From positions 62,001 to 126,000 of the forward strand of contig CAJNDS010000320.1 in NCBI GenBank assembly GCA_905221605.1: a DNA stretch of 64,000 nucleotides, given 5' to 3'. This DNA is from Symbiodinium natans. Lineage: Eukaryota; Sar; Dinophyceae; Suessiales; Symbiodiniaceae. The notes beneath the pieces are model-generated. The model did no database searches. It was given only the letters and a program-made list of their open reading frames with translations, and had not been told where the DNA came from. Within the stretch, counting starts at the first letter, position 1. The number at the start of each line of letters is the position of its first letter. The position numbers and the translations under genes are program-made. This document shows positions 53,831 through 64,000 of this stretch, piece by piece.

Positions 53831-53941
53831 AGAAAGAGGTTCCCCTGCATTCGGCTGCAGATTTTAGGTTTAGGGTTGTACACCCGCGAACCTCCCCCGC
53901 TTCTTTATGCAGTGCAAGCTTGCTTTATACATACACGAACA

Positions 53942-53997
53942 TAGATAGATAGATAGATATATATATATATATATATATGCTACCCCCCCCCCCCCCC
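53942..53997. repeat. ATAG, AT and poly-C microsatellites
   Basis: ATAG units pass into AT units, then after GCTA into about 16 C. Confidence 0.95.
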
Positions 53998-54119
53998 ATG
54001 CGCCCACGCTTCAGCATGGTTTCCAGACAAAAACACTATGTTCCGCCACGTGCGGTGGTTTTTAAAGGGGGGAGGGACTCCCATAAAACTCCAGCAGAAG
54101 TGACCTGAACAATTTGCTC

Positions 54120-54895
54120 GAGATTGTGGATTGCATGCTATGAATTTAAATAGAAATCCTATGCATGTGAATAGCGTTCCTATCAAATTTAATTGGGTTC
54201 ATAGGATTCATCTTGTTTCAATAGGAATCTTATAAAAATGAAAAGGAAACCCATTAATTGGAATGAGAACCCTTAATTCTATCAAATTCTATGGGAACCC
54301 TATTCAAATGACAGAATAAAATTGGTAGAAATCATATTACATTTGTAGGAGCCTTATTAAAATAATTAGGCAAACCATGGAAATGTATTGGAATCTTATA
54401 CACAGAACAACAGGAATCCTCTCTTTCAATCCATAGGAACCCTGGAACAAGTAGAACCCAATTCTACTTGATAGCAATCCTACTAAACTGAAGAGGGCCC
54501 CTATTAAAATTGATAGGAACCAATGGGCTAAATAATAGGAATTCTACTAAAATTAATATGAGCCTAAACCAATCGGTATCCCTTTCAAACGAATGCGATC
54601 CATTAAAATAAATACGAATCCCATTAACATGAAGAAGCGTCTGATTAAAATCGACATGAATTTTATTACATTAGTAGGAGCCTTATTAAAAGAATTAGGA
54701 ACCCTATGAAGCTTTATTGGAATCCTATAAAAACAAATAGGAATCCTCTATTGACTTCATAGGAATCCTGCCAATATTTTTCGGAACCGATAAAAGTTAA
54801 TAGGAAGCCTATTAAAATGAATAGGAACCCTTACCAAATTGAAAAGAACCGGTTATAATTCATAGGAATCCTGTTACAATGAGAAGGAATCTTGC
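54120..54895. repeat. Degenerate AT-rich satellite, ATAGGAATCCTATTAAAATGA type
   Basis: Words such as ATAGGAATCCT, TATTAAAATGA and GAACCCTATT recur at roughly 20-bp intervals with heavy divergence. No gene. Confidence 0.65.
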
Positions 54896-54898
54896 TAG

Positions 54899-55205
54899 TG
54901 CTACTGTGCTGTTCCCACGTGGACGTGTTCATCCTTGAAGTGGCCCGCGTGGTAGTGTTGATCTTTCAAGTGGCCCGTTATGCGTGCTACTGTGCTGTTC
55001 CCACATGGTCGCGTTCATCTTTGAAGTGGCCCGCATGGTCTTGTTCATCTTTCAAGTGGCCCGTTATGCGCGCTACTGTGCTGTTCCCACATGGTCGTGT
55101 TCATCTTTGAAGTGCCCCGCATGGTCGTGTTCATCTTTCAAGTGGCCCGTTATGCGTGCTACTGTGCTGTTCCCCATGGTCGTGTTCATCTTTTCAAGTG
55201 GCCCC
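54899..55205. repeat. 86-bp tandem repeat, about 3.5 copies
   Basis: GTGCTACTGTGCTGTTCCCA-type starts occur near 54899, 54984, 55070 and 55156, spaced 86 bp apart. Each unit contains two copies of TTCATCTTTGAAGTGGCCCG. The Val/Phe/Ser-rich ORFs are repeat products. Confidence 0.9.
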
Positions 55206-57224
55206 CTATCATCTCTTGAGTCTCAACTATGTTCCTGTCGCGCCAACTGTTGGCTCGAAGTCCAGGGCTTTCATAAGACCCTCTACTACCTCCGCCTCTA
55301 CACTCAACCCTAAACCCCAAACCATAAGCCCCAAGCCCTATAGAACCCTAAACCCTAAACCCCAAACCCTGAAGGGATGCACACATGAGGCTTAGGGCTC
55401 AGGGCTAAGGTGTGCAAGGATCCGGGTTTTAGAGTTTAGCGTTGAGGCTGAAGAAGAATCCCTCGCAATCCACCCCCAAGAAACCCGCCCCAAGAAACCT
55501 CTAATAATTACGCCCAACTGTCTCAAGAAGCCCCCCCACCCCCACCCAAGAAAAACCCAAGGAACCCCTTAAGATTCCTCCAACTCGTCCCTGCTCCGCA
55601 AGGTCCATCATGCGGAGCCCTTCTACCTCCCCGTCAGGGGAGCCCAGACATCCCAAGGATATACACTAAACCCTAAACCCTCGATATAGGGTGCAGCAGA
55701 CTGTTGAAAGAGTAGGATTTTCTTGTCTTAACGAGCATGCCGCGGTTCTTGACGGGGAGCGTCCTGAGCGTCCTAAAGAGGCTGGATTTAGGGCGAGGGT
55801 CTGGTATAGCAGGCACATCATGGATCCAGGGTTAGGGCTGTGTGTTTAGGGTTTTTGCGTTTCGGGGTTTCGCAGTTCATGGGCTCAGGCAACTGAGTAC
55901 GAAGCTTATGAATCAATTCGGCAACAGAACTTCGGGCACTTAAAGCCCTATAACTTATAACCTACATACTAAGATTCCAGAGCCGTCAAGTACTGGAGCA
56001 TCCTAAGCCCTAAGCCGATGCCCGAGATGGTTTCGCGGGTTGGCCTTGTTAGAAGCTGTCGATCCCTAAGATTTCAGAGAAATGCTGGCAACCTAAATAC
56101 GTTATGGGTTTGTTGTATGTTTCTTCTTCTTTTCTTCGCTTCTTTATTTCTTCTTTCTTTCTTCATGAACGACCGGCTCAGAAAGACTTCCCCCTCATAC
56201 TAACAGTCCTGAATCGGGTTTATAGTGCCCTCCCCCCCCCGTTTAAGGACTAACCCTCCAATAGCTCAGTTTAAACCCTATCGGGTTAAAATGAAGGTCC
56301 GCCCGCGAGCACAGCTCGTGAGCGCCGCCGAGGCGCACGTTTGGGTTATTTTGGGCTTAGGGCTAGGGCTTAGGGCTTAGGGCTTAGCGATTAGGATGAA
56401 TAGTGGTTTTGTAAAATGCATTTTGCGCATTAACTACACCCCATGGTGCCCCTAGCTTTTGCGTACCATGGGAGTCAGGCCCCCTTCTTAGCAGGGTCCC
56501 AATCCCCTCAGTTGCTGGTCTCTTGAAGGCCAATAAACACTTCCTTGAAAAACTGTGCCCCCCCGAAACGTGCCTAAGACCCCCCCTGACACCTCCCTGC
56601 AACCCCCTGGAACCTCCCTGCTGAGCCTCGCGACCGTTCTGGGACCCCCTGTACGACCCCCTTTGACCCCCCTGCCTCGCAGCTCTCCCACACCTGCGAT
56701 GCCTGGGAATCCGTGTGACCCTCGACTGAAACCTGCCCCCTGGCGACCATCGGTGACAGAAGACGTTTGTTTGGAAGTAGGCAATTGACCTGAGTTTGGA
56801 ATAGGTTAGGGTGGCTTTGCCGCGCTGGACGGCGTGGGGTGGGAGAGCGGTGATGGATGGCCCTCCACAATCGGGCCAGAGCTTCGCAGCATCTACGTCA
56901 TATTACAGCAAACCCTAAACCCCAAACCCTTAACCCCAATTAGGGTGAAGTGGTTCAGCGTTTATGCAAATTAAGGGTTCAGTTTATATGGGGTTTAGTT
57001 TTAGGGTTTTAGGTCTGGGGTTTCACTGCCCCAATGCAGCAAGCCCTAAACCCAAACCCGAAACCCCAAACCCCAATCAGGGTCAAGGGTTTTAGGGATT
57101 ATAGGGTGAGACTTGGTCTCTTTGAGGGTTAATATAAATTAAGGGTTTAGGGTTCAAGGTTTATATAGTTTATGGTTTAGGGTTTGAGGCTTGGGGCTTC
57201 GCCGCCTCCATGCAGCAAACTCGA
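55206..57224. other. Intron-like or intergenic sequence with heptamers
   Basis: CCCTAAA words at 55305-55370 and 55665-55682. A possible short exon at 55611-55665 reads VHHAEPFYLPVRG after CCGCAAG. 56555-56788 is a Pro-rich ORF without family. Confidence 0.3.
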
Positions 57225-57350
57225 AACGCGACCCTAAACCCTAAATCCCAAACCCCAAACCCCGAACCCCAAACCTAAACCCAAACCCGAAACCCCAAAC
57301 TTCAAACACCTAAACCCCAACCCCAAACCCTAATCCCCATCCCCAAAACC
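57225..57350 (-). repeat. CCCTAAA/CCCCAAA telomere-like array
   Basis: C-rich heptamers with CCCAAAC variants, followed by a purine-rich GGGGAAGG tract to 57410. Confidence 0.8.
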
Positions 57351-57410
57351 TAAGCCCAAAGGGGAGGGGAAGGGGGGGAGGGCGGGGGAAGGCGGAGGGA
57401 AGGGGGAAAG

Positions 57411-58419
57411 CAGGTCTCATTTTCGGAAATCCGCCATTCCGTTCCTGACTCGAGAACGGGGGTCTGGGAACGTCGCTTTCAAACCCAAACCAACACAAAA
57501 CCACCATTCCCAACCCCCCTTTGAGGGCCCCCGTCTGAGGGTTGGAAAAGGAGGTTTAAGGCGCACACCGCGGCTTCTGAGGCGACGACCCCCCCTCCCC
57601 TTCCCCACCCCTCCCGTGCAGTTTTGGTAGCCCCCCGTTCTCAGCTAAAGGGGGGTTGGGTTGGCGCTTTTTGATTGGTTTTGTGACTCCAGGGCCGTGT
57701 CAGGGCCGTGTCAGGGGGGTGGGGGGATTAGGGGGCGAGAATTATTCTGACAGTGCTAATCATTGAACCCAAAACCCTGAAAAAATCAATCAACCTTGCA
57801 CGGCAAAATCGCTAAACTTAAAACCCTAAACCCAAAATCCTAAACCCAAACCTCGAAATCTAAACCTCGAAACCTTAACCCCGAAATCTTAAACCTACTT
57901 GAAACGGTATCAACAAACCCTAAATCTTGCACGACGCACAACCTTAACTTTCCTAAACTCCTAACAACGAAAACCAAACTTTGCGCTCTAAACCTCGAAC
58001 CCGGAAACTTCAAGATTTAACAGTACAAAGCACACATACCAGCTGGCTGTCCAGCCATTGGCCATGTTCGCGTGCATGGCTGTCCAGCCATTGCGATGCT
58101 TACACAATTTGAATGAACATGTATACACACAGTAATACTGGATAAGACACAATGGCCACTGTATCTACCATAACAGTTGCTATAACGACCTAACCGCGCA
58201 AATCACAAAACAAACACGCGGGAGCGCGCGTCAGGCAAGCGGGGCGACTCTCCAGTCTTCCGACAACGTTAACTGTTTTAGGGTTTAGGGTTTAGGGTTG
58301 AGGCTTGGTGCTTGATGGAGGAATTCTTGCACCACTATCACTTTATTCGGAGGTGCATTTTTTTGGGGTGACTTTTTTGTTTTGGGATTTTTTTGGGGGG
58401 GGTTTAGGGCTTGGCTCTA
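57411..58419. other. Region without recognised gene
   Basis: Scattered CCCTAAA-like and TTTAGGG words, no supported exon. Confidence 0.35.
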
Positions 58420-58680
58420 TATTTTACTAGGAAATCCTCAATTTTCTCTGTGTTTTAAAGAGGAAAACCTCAATTTTCTCTATGTTCATAGGAAATTCTG
58501 CATTTTCTTTATATATTAAAAGGAGAACCTCAATTTTCTCTATTTTCATAGGAAAACTTGAATGTTTCCATATTTTCATAGCAAAACCTCAATCTTATCT
58601 ATATTTTATGAGAAAAACCTCAATGTTCTATATTGTTAAATAGGAAAACATCTATTTCTCTATTTTGTTTTGTAAAATAA
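58420..58680. repeat. AGGAAAACCTCAATTTTCTC tandem repeat
   Basis: About seven degenerate units of roughly 30-35 bp containing AAACCTCAATTTTCTCTAT. Confidence 0.85.
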
Positions 58681-58699
58681 CAGCTATTTTCTGGCTGTC

Positions 58700-58870
58700 G
58701 GCTACGGTTCCTCGGCTTCTGGTTCCCGGTTTTTTGGCTTCTCGGCTTCCTGGCTTCGTGGCTTTTTGGCTTCTTGGCTTTGTGGCCTCCTGGCTTCCTG
58801 GCTTCTTGGATTTCTGGCTTCATGGTGTTTTGTTGGCTTCGTGGCCCCGTCGGCTGCATCGGCTGGCTTC
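58700..58870. repeat. GGCTTCTTGGCTTC-type repeat
   Basis: Short CTGGCTTC and TTGGCTTC words repeated with little spacing. Confidence 0.85.
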
Positions 58871-59265
58871 CTGTCATTTATTTATATATATGTTATAAAG
58901 ACTATACTATACTGACAATATACATGTATAGGTATATATAGTATACATACATGTATATAGATATACGATATATACTGTACATAAATTTGGCACCCCCAAA
59001 AAACACGCCCCAACACCCAGTACTCACTCCAACATGCACATTCACGAAAACCACAAAAAACCACCAAAACTCTCCAACATGGGCGTCTGCTTCATCCACA
59101 TCCGCTTTGACTCATTTCCTTCAACTCATTTCTTTCATGTTTCGATTGGATCCAATCGGTTTCGATTGAATCCAATCGACTCGGATCCAAGATCCAAGAT
59201 CCAAGGTGCCCCGAGAAGAGTCCTGCTGAGTCCTCACGCCCTCCCCTAGACCCCGCCCTTCGCCT

Positions 59266-59561
59266 CGGACTCATGACCGCTTCGGACCTCGCGGCCGTTC
59301 GCCGTGTTCGCGCGCAGCTGGGTTCTCTGGAGGCACGGACCCCCCCCCCGCCCCTTTTCCCCTAACCTCAAAACCCTACACGCCCTGAACACCCTAGATA
59401 TCTTAGATACCCTAAACAACCGCAACGACTGAAACCCCTAAACCCACCACCCTGAAGCCGGAGTTTTGAATCGCAGGGGGCCAGCGCAGAGTTTGCGGAC
59501 GATGCGTGCTCGGCGGCAGAGACATCAGGGGGCTCTGTGGGTTCAGACCCGGCGTTTCAGT
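59266..59561 (+). CDS. Exon-like islands, unidentified gene
   Basis: 59271-59335 reads MTASDLAAVRRVRAQLGSLE. 59477-59561, after ATCGCAG, reads GASAEFADDACSAAETSGGS. CCCTAAA-type words lie just upstream of the second and TTTAGGG-type words just downstream (59580-59640). Family unknown. Confidence 0.3.
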
Positions 59562-60489
59562 GGGTCTTGTGAGGTTCATGGGTGGTTTAGGTTGTAGGGT
59601 TTATTTAGGGTTTCGAGTTTAGATTTTAGGGTTTAGGGTTAGAGAAGCCCTACGACGACATACTTTCATGTCGACGAGAGGGTTTCAAGTCAGTGTGCTC
59701 AGGAGAAGCCAAGACAAGCAAGATAAAGGCGACAGGCCCGAAGAAGTCCACTAACTACTGTGTGGGCTTCTCTTACCCCTGAACCCTAAACATATTGCTT
59801 GTTGTGTCCAGACGTCCAACGACGAGCATTTCGCATTTCCTGAGCCCTGAAGTCCAGAAGCGATGACAGTTTCACATTTCGCGGGCGCAGAAGTCCAAAA
59901 GACGAGAGTGAGCATTTCGTGAGCCCAGATGTCCATGAGCGACGATAGTGCATGTTTTAAGGGAGGTTCTTGGAATGGTTTTGGAGTTGTCGTGGAGTTG
60001 TTTTGGAGTGGTCTTGTGTGCACTTTCAGTGCTTTTACAGTTGGTTTAGGGTTTATAGGGTTTGGGGTTTAGGGGTTTAGGGTTTACGACTTTAGGGCTT
60101 CAGGGCTTTCTTGGAGAGGGCTCTTGGAGTGGTCAAAGGGAGGTCATGGGTCAGAGAGCCGGGGCTCTTAAGGCCTTAAGGTATTGGGGCCCTTGTAGCC
60201 CCTTTCCCCTGACCTTAAAAACCCAACCCCTGTTGCAGGTTGCACAAGACTCTTGCAAGGATATTTTGAAGTCAAACCCTATCCTCTAAACCTCAAAAAA
60301 CTAGGATGGTCCTTCAAACCCTCTGAAAAAGTATTCCTGACTATGACCCTCTTCAACCCCAAACCCTAAACCCTAAGCCGTGTCCCGTATCCCCTAAACC
60401 CAAATCAAGCAAGCAAGGCAATGCCTCGCGGATACCGTGCAGTGAGGGAGCCGAGATAGTGCCCCAAAGGGTATGTGTGTGTATATATA

Positions 60490-60640
60490 TATACATATAG
60501 GGTGATAATTCCCTTATATACTCCCTTAAAGGGCATCAGAAGGGCCCTGGTTCCCCTATAAAATCCCTGAACGGGTACCGAAAGGTCCCTAATTCCCTCA
60601 TATACTCCCTTACAGGGTATATATAGGGCCCTGGCTCCCT
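60490..60640. repeat. AGGGCCCTGG/ACTCCCTTA repeat, locus 3
   Basis: TATACTCCCTTA and AGGGCCCTGG occur twice within 110 bp, with GGTCCCT and GGGTATATA. Related to 40320 and 45905. Confidence 0.6.
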
Positions 60641-60889
60641 CAGCTGCTACTGCCAATGCATGCCAATGCTCCGGAAAATGAAAAAACGACTACCAGGCTT
60701 TTTTAGAGGGTCCGAGGCTTCTAAAAGTGAATCCCAGCTATATGTCATTAGAGACCCATCGTTGCACCTAAGCCCCCATCCCCAAACCCTACACACCCCT
60801 AACCCCAAAAAAAATTCGAGTCCTGCCGAAGTATGCAAGCAAGATGCAGGCGGAGGGAGGGGAGAGGAGGGGGAAGGGAGGGGGCCCCC

Positions 60890-61060
60890 TTAAGCCCCCT
60901 CCTTAAGTTCCCCTTGAGCCTCTTCAGCCTCCCTCCTCAAGCCAAGCCTCTTGAGCCCTGGCCTTAAGCCTAAACCTCCCTTCAGCCCCTTGCCCCGCTC
61001 CCTTAAGCCCCTCGCCTTAAGCTCCCTTGAAGCCCCAGCCCTTCCCTTTAAGCCCGCTCA
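60890..61060. repeat. CTTAAGCCCC-type degenerate repeat
   Basis: CCTTAAGCC, CCTCTTGAGCC and CCCTTAAGCCCC words at 10-20 bp spacing. Confidence 0.6.
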
Positions 61061-61067
61061 ACCCAGG

Positions 61068-61230
61068 TCCTTCGTCTTCTACGTCTTCGCTTGGCCCGCC
61101 CCGCCCCTCTTGCCTGCGTCGCGACCCCCCGCGTCCCCCACCTTCATTGCTGTCCGGTACTTCATCCTGTCCTTCCTCGACTTTACTGAAGCCTCTCTTG
61201 ACCCTTTTTTCGGCCTGCGGGCCCCGCCTG
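61068..61230 (+). CDS. Exon-like frame, unidentified
   Basis: After CAACCCAG the frame reads SFVFYVFAWPAPPLLPASRP and later FIAVRYFILSFLDF, with hydrophobic stretches. Another frame is also open, so support is weak. Confidence 0.25.
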
Positions 61231-61332
61231 GCGTCCGAGACCTTGAGAGGGGCAGTGCGCCTGCCCAACCCTTGAGAGGGGCAGTGCACCACCGCGCCGG
61301 CCCCATCTCTTGGCCCAAGTCGAAAAGTCTTT

Positions 61333-61547
61333 GCCTTCGGGCAAGCCATGAGCCTTCGCCTTCGGGCAAGGTAATGAAATTCGTCCTGCGTGTCCGAAGT
61401 CAAAAGTCAAAAGTCAAAACGGGTTGAGGGCCCGGTACTGACCTCGGTCGCCATGACCGTTTGATGTGTACAGTGGTATCAATTTCGGGCAAGGCATGCA
61501 GATCGCCTTCGGGCACGGCATCCAACGAAGAAGCCTTCGGGCAAGGC
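61333..61547. repeat. Five copies of a GCCTTCGGGCAAGGC hairpin
   Basis: Copies or variants at 61333, 61358, 61484, 61505 and 61533. The unit folds as GCCTT/AAGGC with a CGGGC loop. Confidence 0.65.
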
Positions 61548-61681
61548 GTGCAATGAAAAATTTCAAAACTGCGTCCCAGTGGCTTGAAGGTTCAAGCCCA
61601 AGCGTGAACTCCCTGCACCTGCTTTTGGGCTGGCTTTGCCGAGCGGTCTTGACTTCGCAAGGCATCGACCTGACCCTACAG

Positions 61682-61806
61682 GAGAGCTCGGCGTGCCCGC
61701 CATGGCCGTGCTGGTGGAGCCGGAGCCCTTCCTGGCGTACGTGGAGTTTGGCCCTCGTCAGGGCCATCAGACCGTGAACTGGACGTACGCGCGCTTTGCC
61801 GTGTAG
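61682..61806 (+). CDS. Terminal exon of unidentified gene
   Basis: Acceptor CCCTACAG, then a frame beginning ELGVPAMAVLVEPEPFLAYV and ending in TAG at 61804-61806. The hydrophobic/acidic pattern is coding-like. Family unknown. The next 400 bp are AT-rich without exons. Confidence 0.4.
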
Positions 61807-61859
61807 TGTCCACGTGTTCAACAAGACTTAGGTACCGTGTTGGGATTGGGTTCAGAATC

Positions 61860-62205
61860 CCGCGTAAGCAAGTATAGAACAAGTTCTATTGGTTTTCACT
61901 TTAGTAAGATTTCAATGAATCTCAGTCAGTCAATGACAAGTTTTTCTGACAGCAGTTCTAGAAATTTGTACATTTCATGAATTTTGATACGGTGTCTTTT
62001 CCTTTTAGTCGTAGTAAATTTTAATAGGATTTCTTTTCGTTGACTGTTTGATTTATCTTCATAGATTTCACTAGCAAGTGGCATTTCAATCAATTATTCT
62101 TGCCGTTATGTAATGGGATTTCAATCAATTTAATGTGATTTTTTTCATAGAATTGCGATCGTAAAGGGATGTCCATTAATTTTAATAGCGTGAGCCCAAA
62201 TACAT
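61860..62205. repeat. Degenerate AT-rich satellite, opposite orientation to 54.1-54.9 kb
   Basis: On the minus strand, words such as GAAATCCTATTAAAATTTAC and ATTGAAATCTTACTAAAGTG resemble the 54-kb family. Confidence 0.45.
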
Positions 62206-62364
62206 TGCTGCAATGCGAAATGGACAAACTACCGCAAACCGCCGAGCAGCAAGGATTCAGAATTTAGGATCTGTCCTAGTTCTACTCCATTCACGACGAC
62301 GCGCCAGGTCTAGATTCTACGCGTCACGCGCACCTTGGAAGATGAAATTTCACGCTGTTCGTGG

Positions 62365-62401
62365 GAGGGAGAGGGAGAGGGAGAGGGAGAGGGAGAGGGA
62401 T
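62365..62401. repeat. GGGAGA microsatellite
   Basis: About six GGGAGA units. Confidence 0.95.
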
Positions 62402-62521
62402 TCGTTACCTTAGTATGCTAGATTGTTATATTATGATATCTTCTTGTGATAACAGTGTCATATCATGACTATGCGATTATACGATTATAGTATTAGTTCT
62501 GATATTGATATATCTGTACGT

Positions 62522-63000
62522 TCGTGCAAGCTTGCTCCAAAAGCATCAATCTTTCTCACCCCATCGTGCGAGCATTTTGTCTGCGAATGGGGGGGGGGGC
62601 GGCGCTGCCCACCCCCCCCCCCTTCCCACAAACCCTTCGCGCGCTTGCTTCATTCTCAAAGCCCATCGCGCGAGCAGTGGGTTCGCAAGTGAGGGGGCTG
62701 CGCCTCACCCGAACCCCCTTGCTTCTAAGCCGCGCAAGGCGTACGCGTCGCCGCGTCACAACTATGATGCCGCGCTGGCGGATCAATCCCCCGCTTTTTT
62801 GTGCCGTTCAAGCTTGCTTCAGGCATATAAGATGTTTTTCAAGCCCATCATTTGCGCGTGGCGGGGGAGGGGGGGCTGGGGGCTGCGCCCCCCCCCCCCT
62901 CCCCCAAGCCCTTTGCCGTGCGTCGCTGCCCCCACCCCCCCCCACCCCATGGTACCCCCCCCCCCATGGCCCCCTTGTGGGGTGGTGTGGTTGGGGTTTG
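62522..63000. repeat. GTGCAAGCTTGCTT-associated repeat, two copies
   Basis: GTGCAAGCTTGCT (62524) and GTTCAAGCTTGCTT (62805) each lead into a CCCATCNTNCGNG motif, then a G-run/C-run block. Further copies at 53908 and 63548. Confidence 0.6.
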
Positions 63001-63345
63001 GGTTGAGGGTTAGGGGTTAGGGGTTAGGGGTTAAGGGTTAGGGGTTAGGGGTTAGGGGTTAGGGTTTAGGGGAGGGTTTAGGGTTTAGGGTTTAGGGTTT
63101 AGGGTTGAGGGTTGAGGGTTGAGGGTTTAGGGTTTAGGGTTTAGAGTTTTAGAGTTTTAGACTTTAGGGTTTAGGGTTTAGGGTTTAGGCTTTAGGGTTT
63201 AGGGTTTAGGGTTTAGGACTAGGGTTTTAGGTTTAGGGTTTAGGGTTTAGGGTTGAGGGTCCCCGCCCCGCCCCCCTGTGGTTTGGGCCCCCCTGTGGGG
63301 TAGTGTGGTTGGGGTTTGGGTTGAGGGTTTAGGGTTTAGGGTTTA
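63000..63345 (+). repeat. TTTAGGG telomere-like array
   Basis: About 45 degenerate heptamers (TTAGGGG, TTTAGGG, TTGAGGG), interrupted at 63258-63310 by CCCCGCCCCGCCCC. All are in G-rich orientation toward the right window edge. Confidence 0.9.
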
Positions 63346-63594
63346 GGGGTTTTGGGGTTTAGGGGTTTGGTGGGGGGGGGGGGGATACCATGGGGGGGGG
63401 GGGGGTTGGGGGGGGGGGTACCGACACGGGACACGGAACCATATATGAACCTTACTGAAACCCATCATGCGAGTATGGTGTTTGTAGATGGGCGGGGGCT
63501 TTCGCGAGCGTTGGCAAATGGGGGTGGCACCCCCCTCGCTTTTTTAAGCCGTGCAAGCTTGCTTGAAGGGATATATTTGTGTGAAAAAGAAACC

Positions 63595-64000
63595 CTCGCA
63601 GCAACGGCAAAAAAACAAACGCGCAGCGACAGCGCAAAAAAACGGCCCGCAGCGACAGCGACAAACCAGGCCCCGCGTCCTGCAAAATTATAGACACCCC
63701 GCAGCGACAGCAAAAGAAAAGCGCCCTGCAATGACAGAGAAAAAAAGCCCCCGCAGCAACAGCAATAAAACCGCCCCGCAGCAACAGGAAAAACAAAAAA
63801 ATGTAATCGCCCCGCAGCAACAAAACCAAAAACACGCCCCGCAGCGACAAACGAAACACGAGCCCCGCACCAACAGCAAAGCAAGACAAAAACGCGCCCC
63901 GCAGCAACAGCAAAACAAAAGGCCTGCCAGCAACAAGAAACAACACCGCGCAGCGACAGCAAAAAAAACAAACGCGCCCCGCAGCCGAAAAAAAAACCCC
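63595..64000. repeat. CCCCGCAGCAACAGCAAAA minisatellite, second locus
   Basis: Same family and orientation as 53430-53830. Preceded by GTGCAAGCTTGCTT at 63548 and running off the window. Confidence 0.85.

Noticed and set aside
63595-64000. Cys/Phe-rich minus-strand ORFs at the right end
   Set aside because: Artefacts of the CAG-rich minisatellite read in reverse.

Overview
This window looks like nuclear DNA of a dinoflagellate, most like a symbiodiniacean or other Suessiales genome. The evidence is: copia-type retroelement proteins in a style typical of dinoflagellates (CCHC zinc knuckle, DSG protease, D,D-35-E integrase, with methyltransferase-like and 2-oxoglutarate-oxygenase-like domains added); dense simple and higher-order repeats; a match to the 3' end of the dinoflagellate spliced leader; abundant interspersed TTTAGGG-like heptamers; and genes broken into short exons. 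Species cannot be named from sequence alone. No rRNA or tRNA gene was found.

Layout. 1-9.2 kb: a decayed copia-like element on the + strand. Its gag/protease part (3-1661) is separated from the integrase part (5319-7667), the 2OG-oxygenase-like part (7667-8680) and the start of the reverse transcriptase region (8619-9182). A 3.0 kb block of minus-strand retroelement genes (about 2011-5050), bounded by near-identical 105-bp direct repeats, lies between them. The reverse transcriptase/RNase H and both LTRs are not seen. 9.2-11.8 kb: a GGGAGACAAA minisatellite, a 1-kb AT-rich island and a frameshifted gag relic. 11.8-24.9 kb: a large nested inverted repeat. Its arms contain a repeat family with internal 11-bp and 10-bp arrays. 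Its interior carries minus-strand genes: a P-loop ATPase, a PD-(D/E)XK-like nuclease resembling the catalytic pieces of Crinkler (CR) proteins, and a kinase-fold protein. 25-31 kb: an imperfect 3-kb palindrome centred near 27.99 kb, with a small A-tailed retroposed insert in one arm. 31-39 kb: dispersed repeats, weak ORFs, a spliced-leader-like tag, and CAACGAAC and CA arrays.

39-62 kb: exon-like islands separated by introns rich in telomere-like heptamers. Two genes are recognisable on the + strand. One encodes PPR-like repeats (about 41.17-43.72 kb). The other is a pepsin-family aspartic protease (about 49.86-53.08 kb). In many cases the C-rich heptamer strand precedes an exon and the G-rich strand follows it, so introns tend to start G-rich and end C-rich. 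53-64 kb also holds a CAG-rich minisatellite family, an 86-bp tandem repeat, degenerate AT-rich satellites in opposite orientations, and a long TTTAGGG-like array near 63 kb.

Most long ORFs inside tandem arrays are artefacts of repeat periodicity. Splice boundaries are inferred by eye from AG acceptors, reading-frame continuity and family alignments recalled from general knowledge. All functional names rest on motifs rather than database searches.
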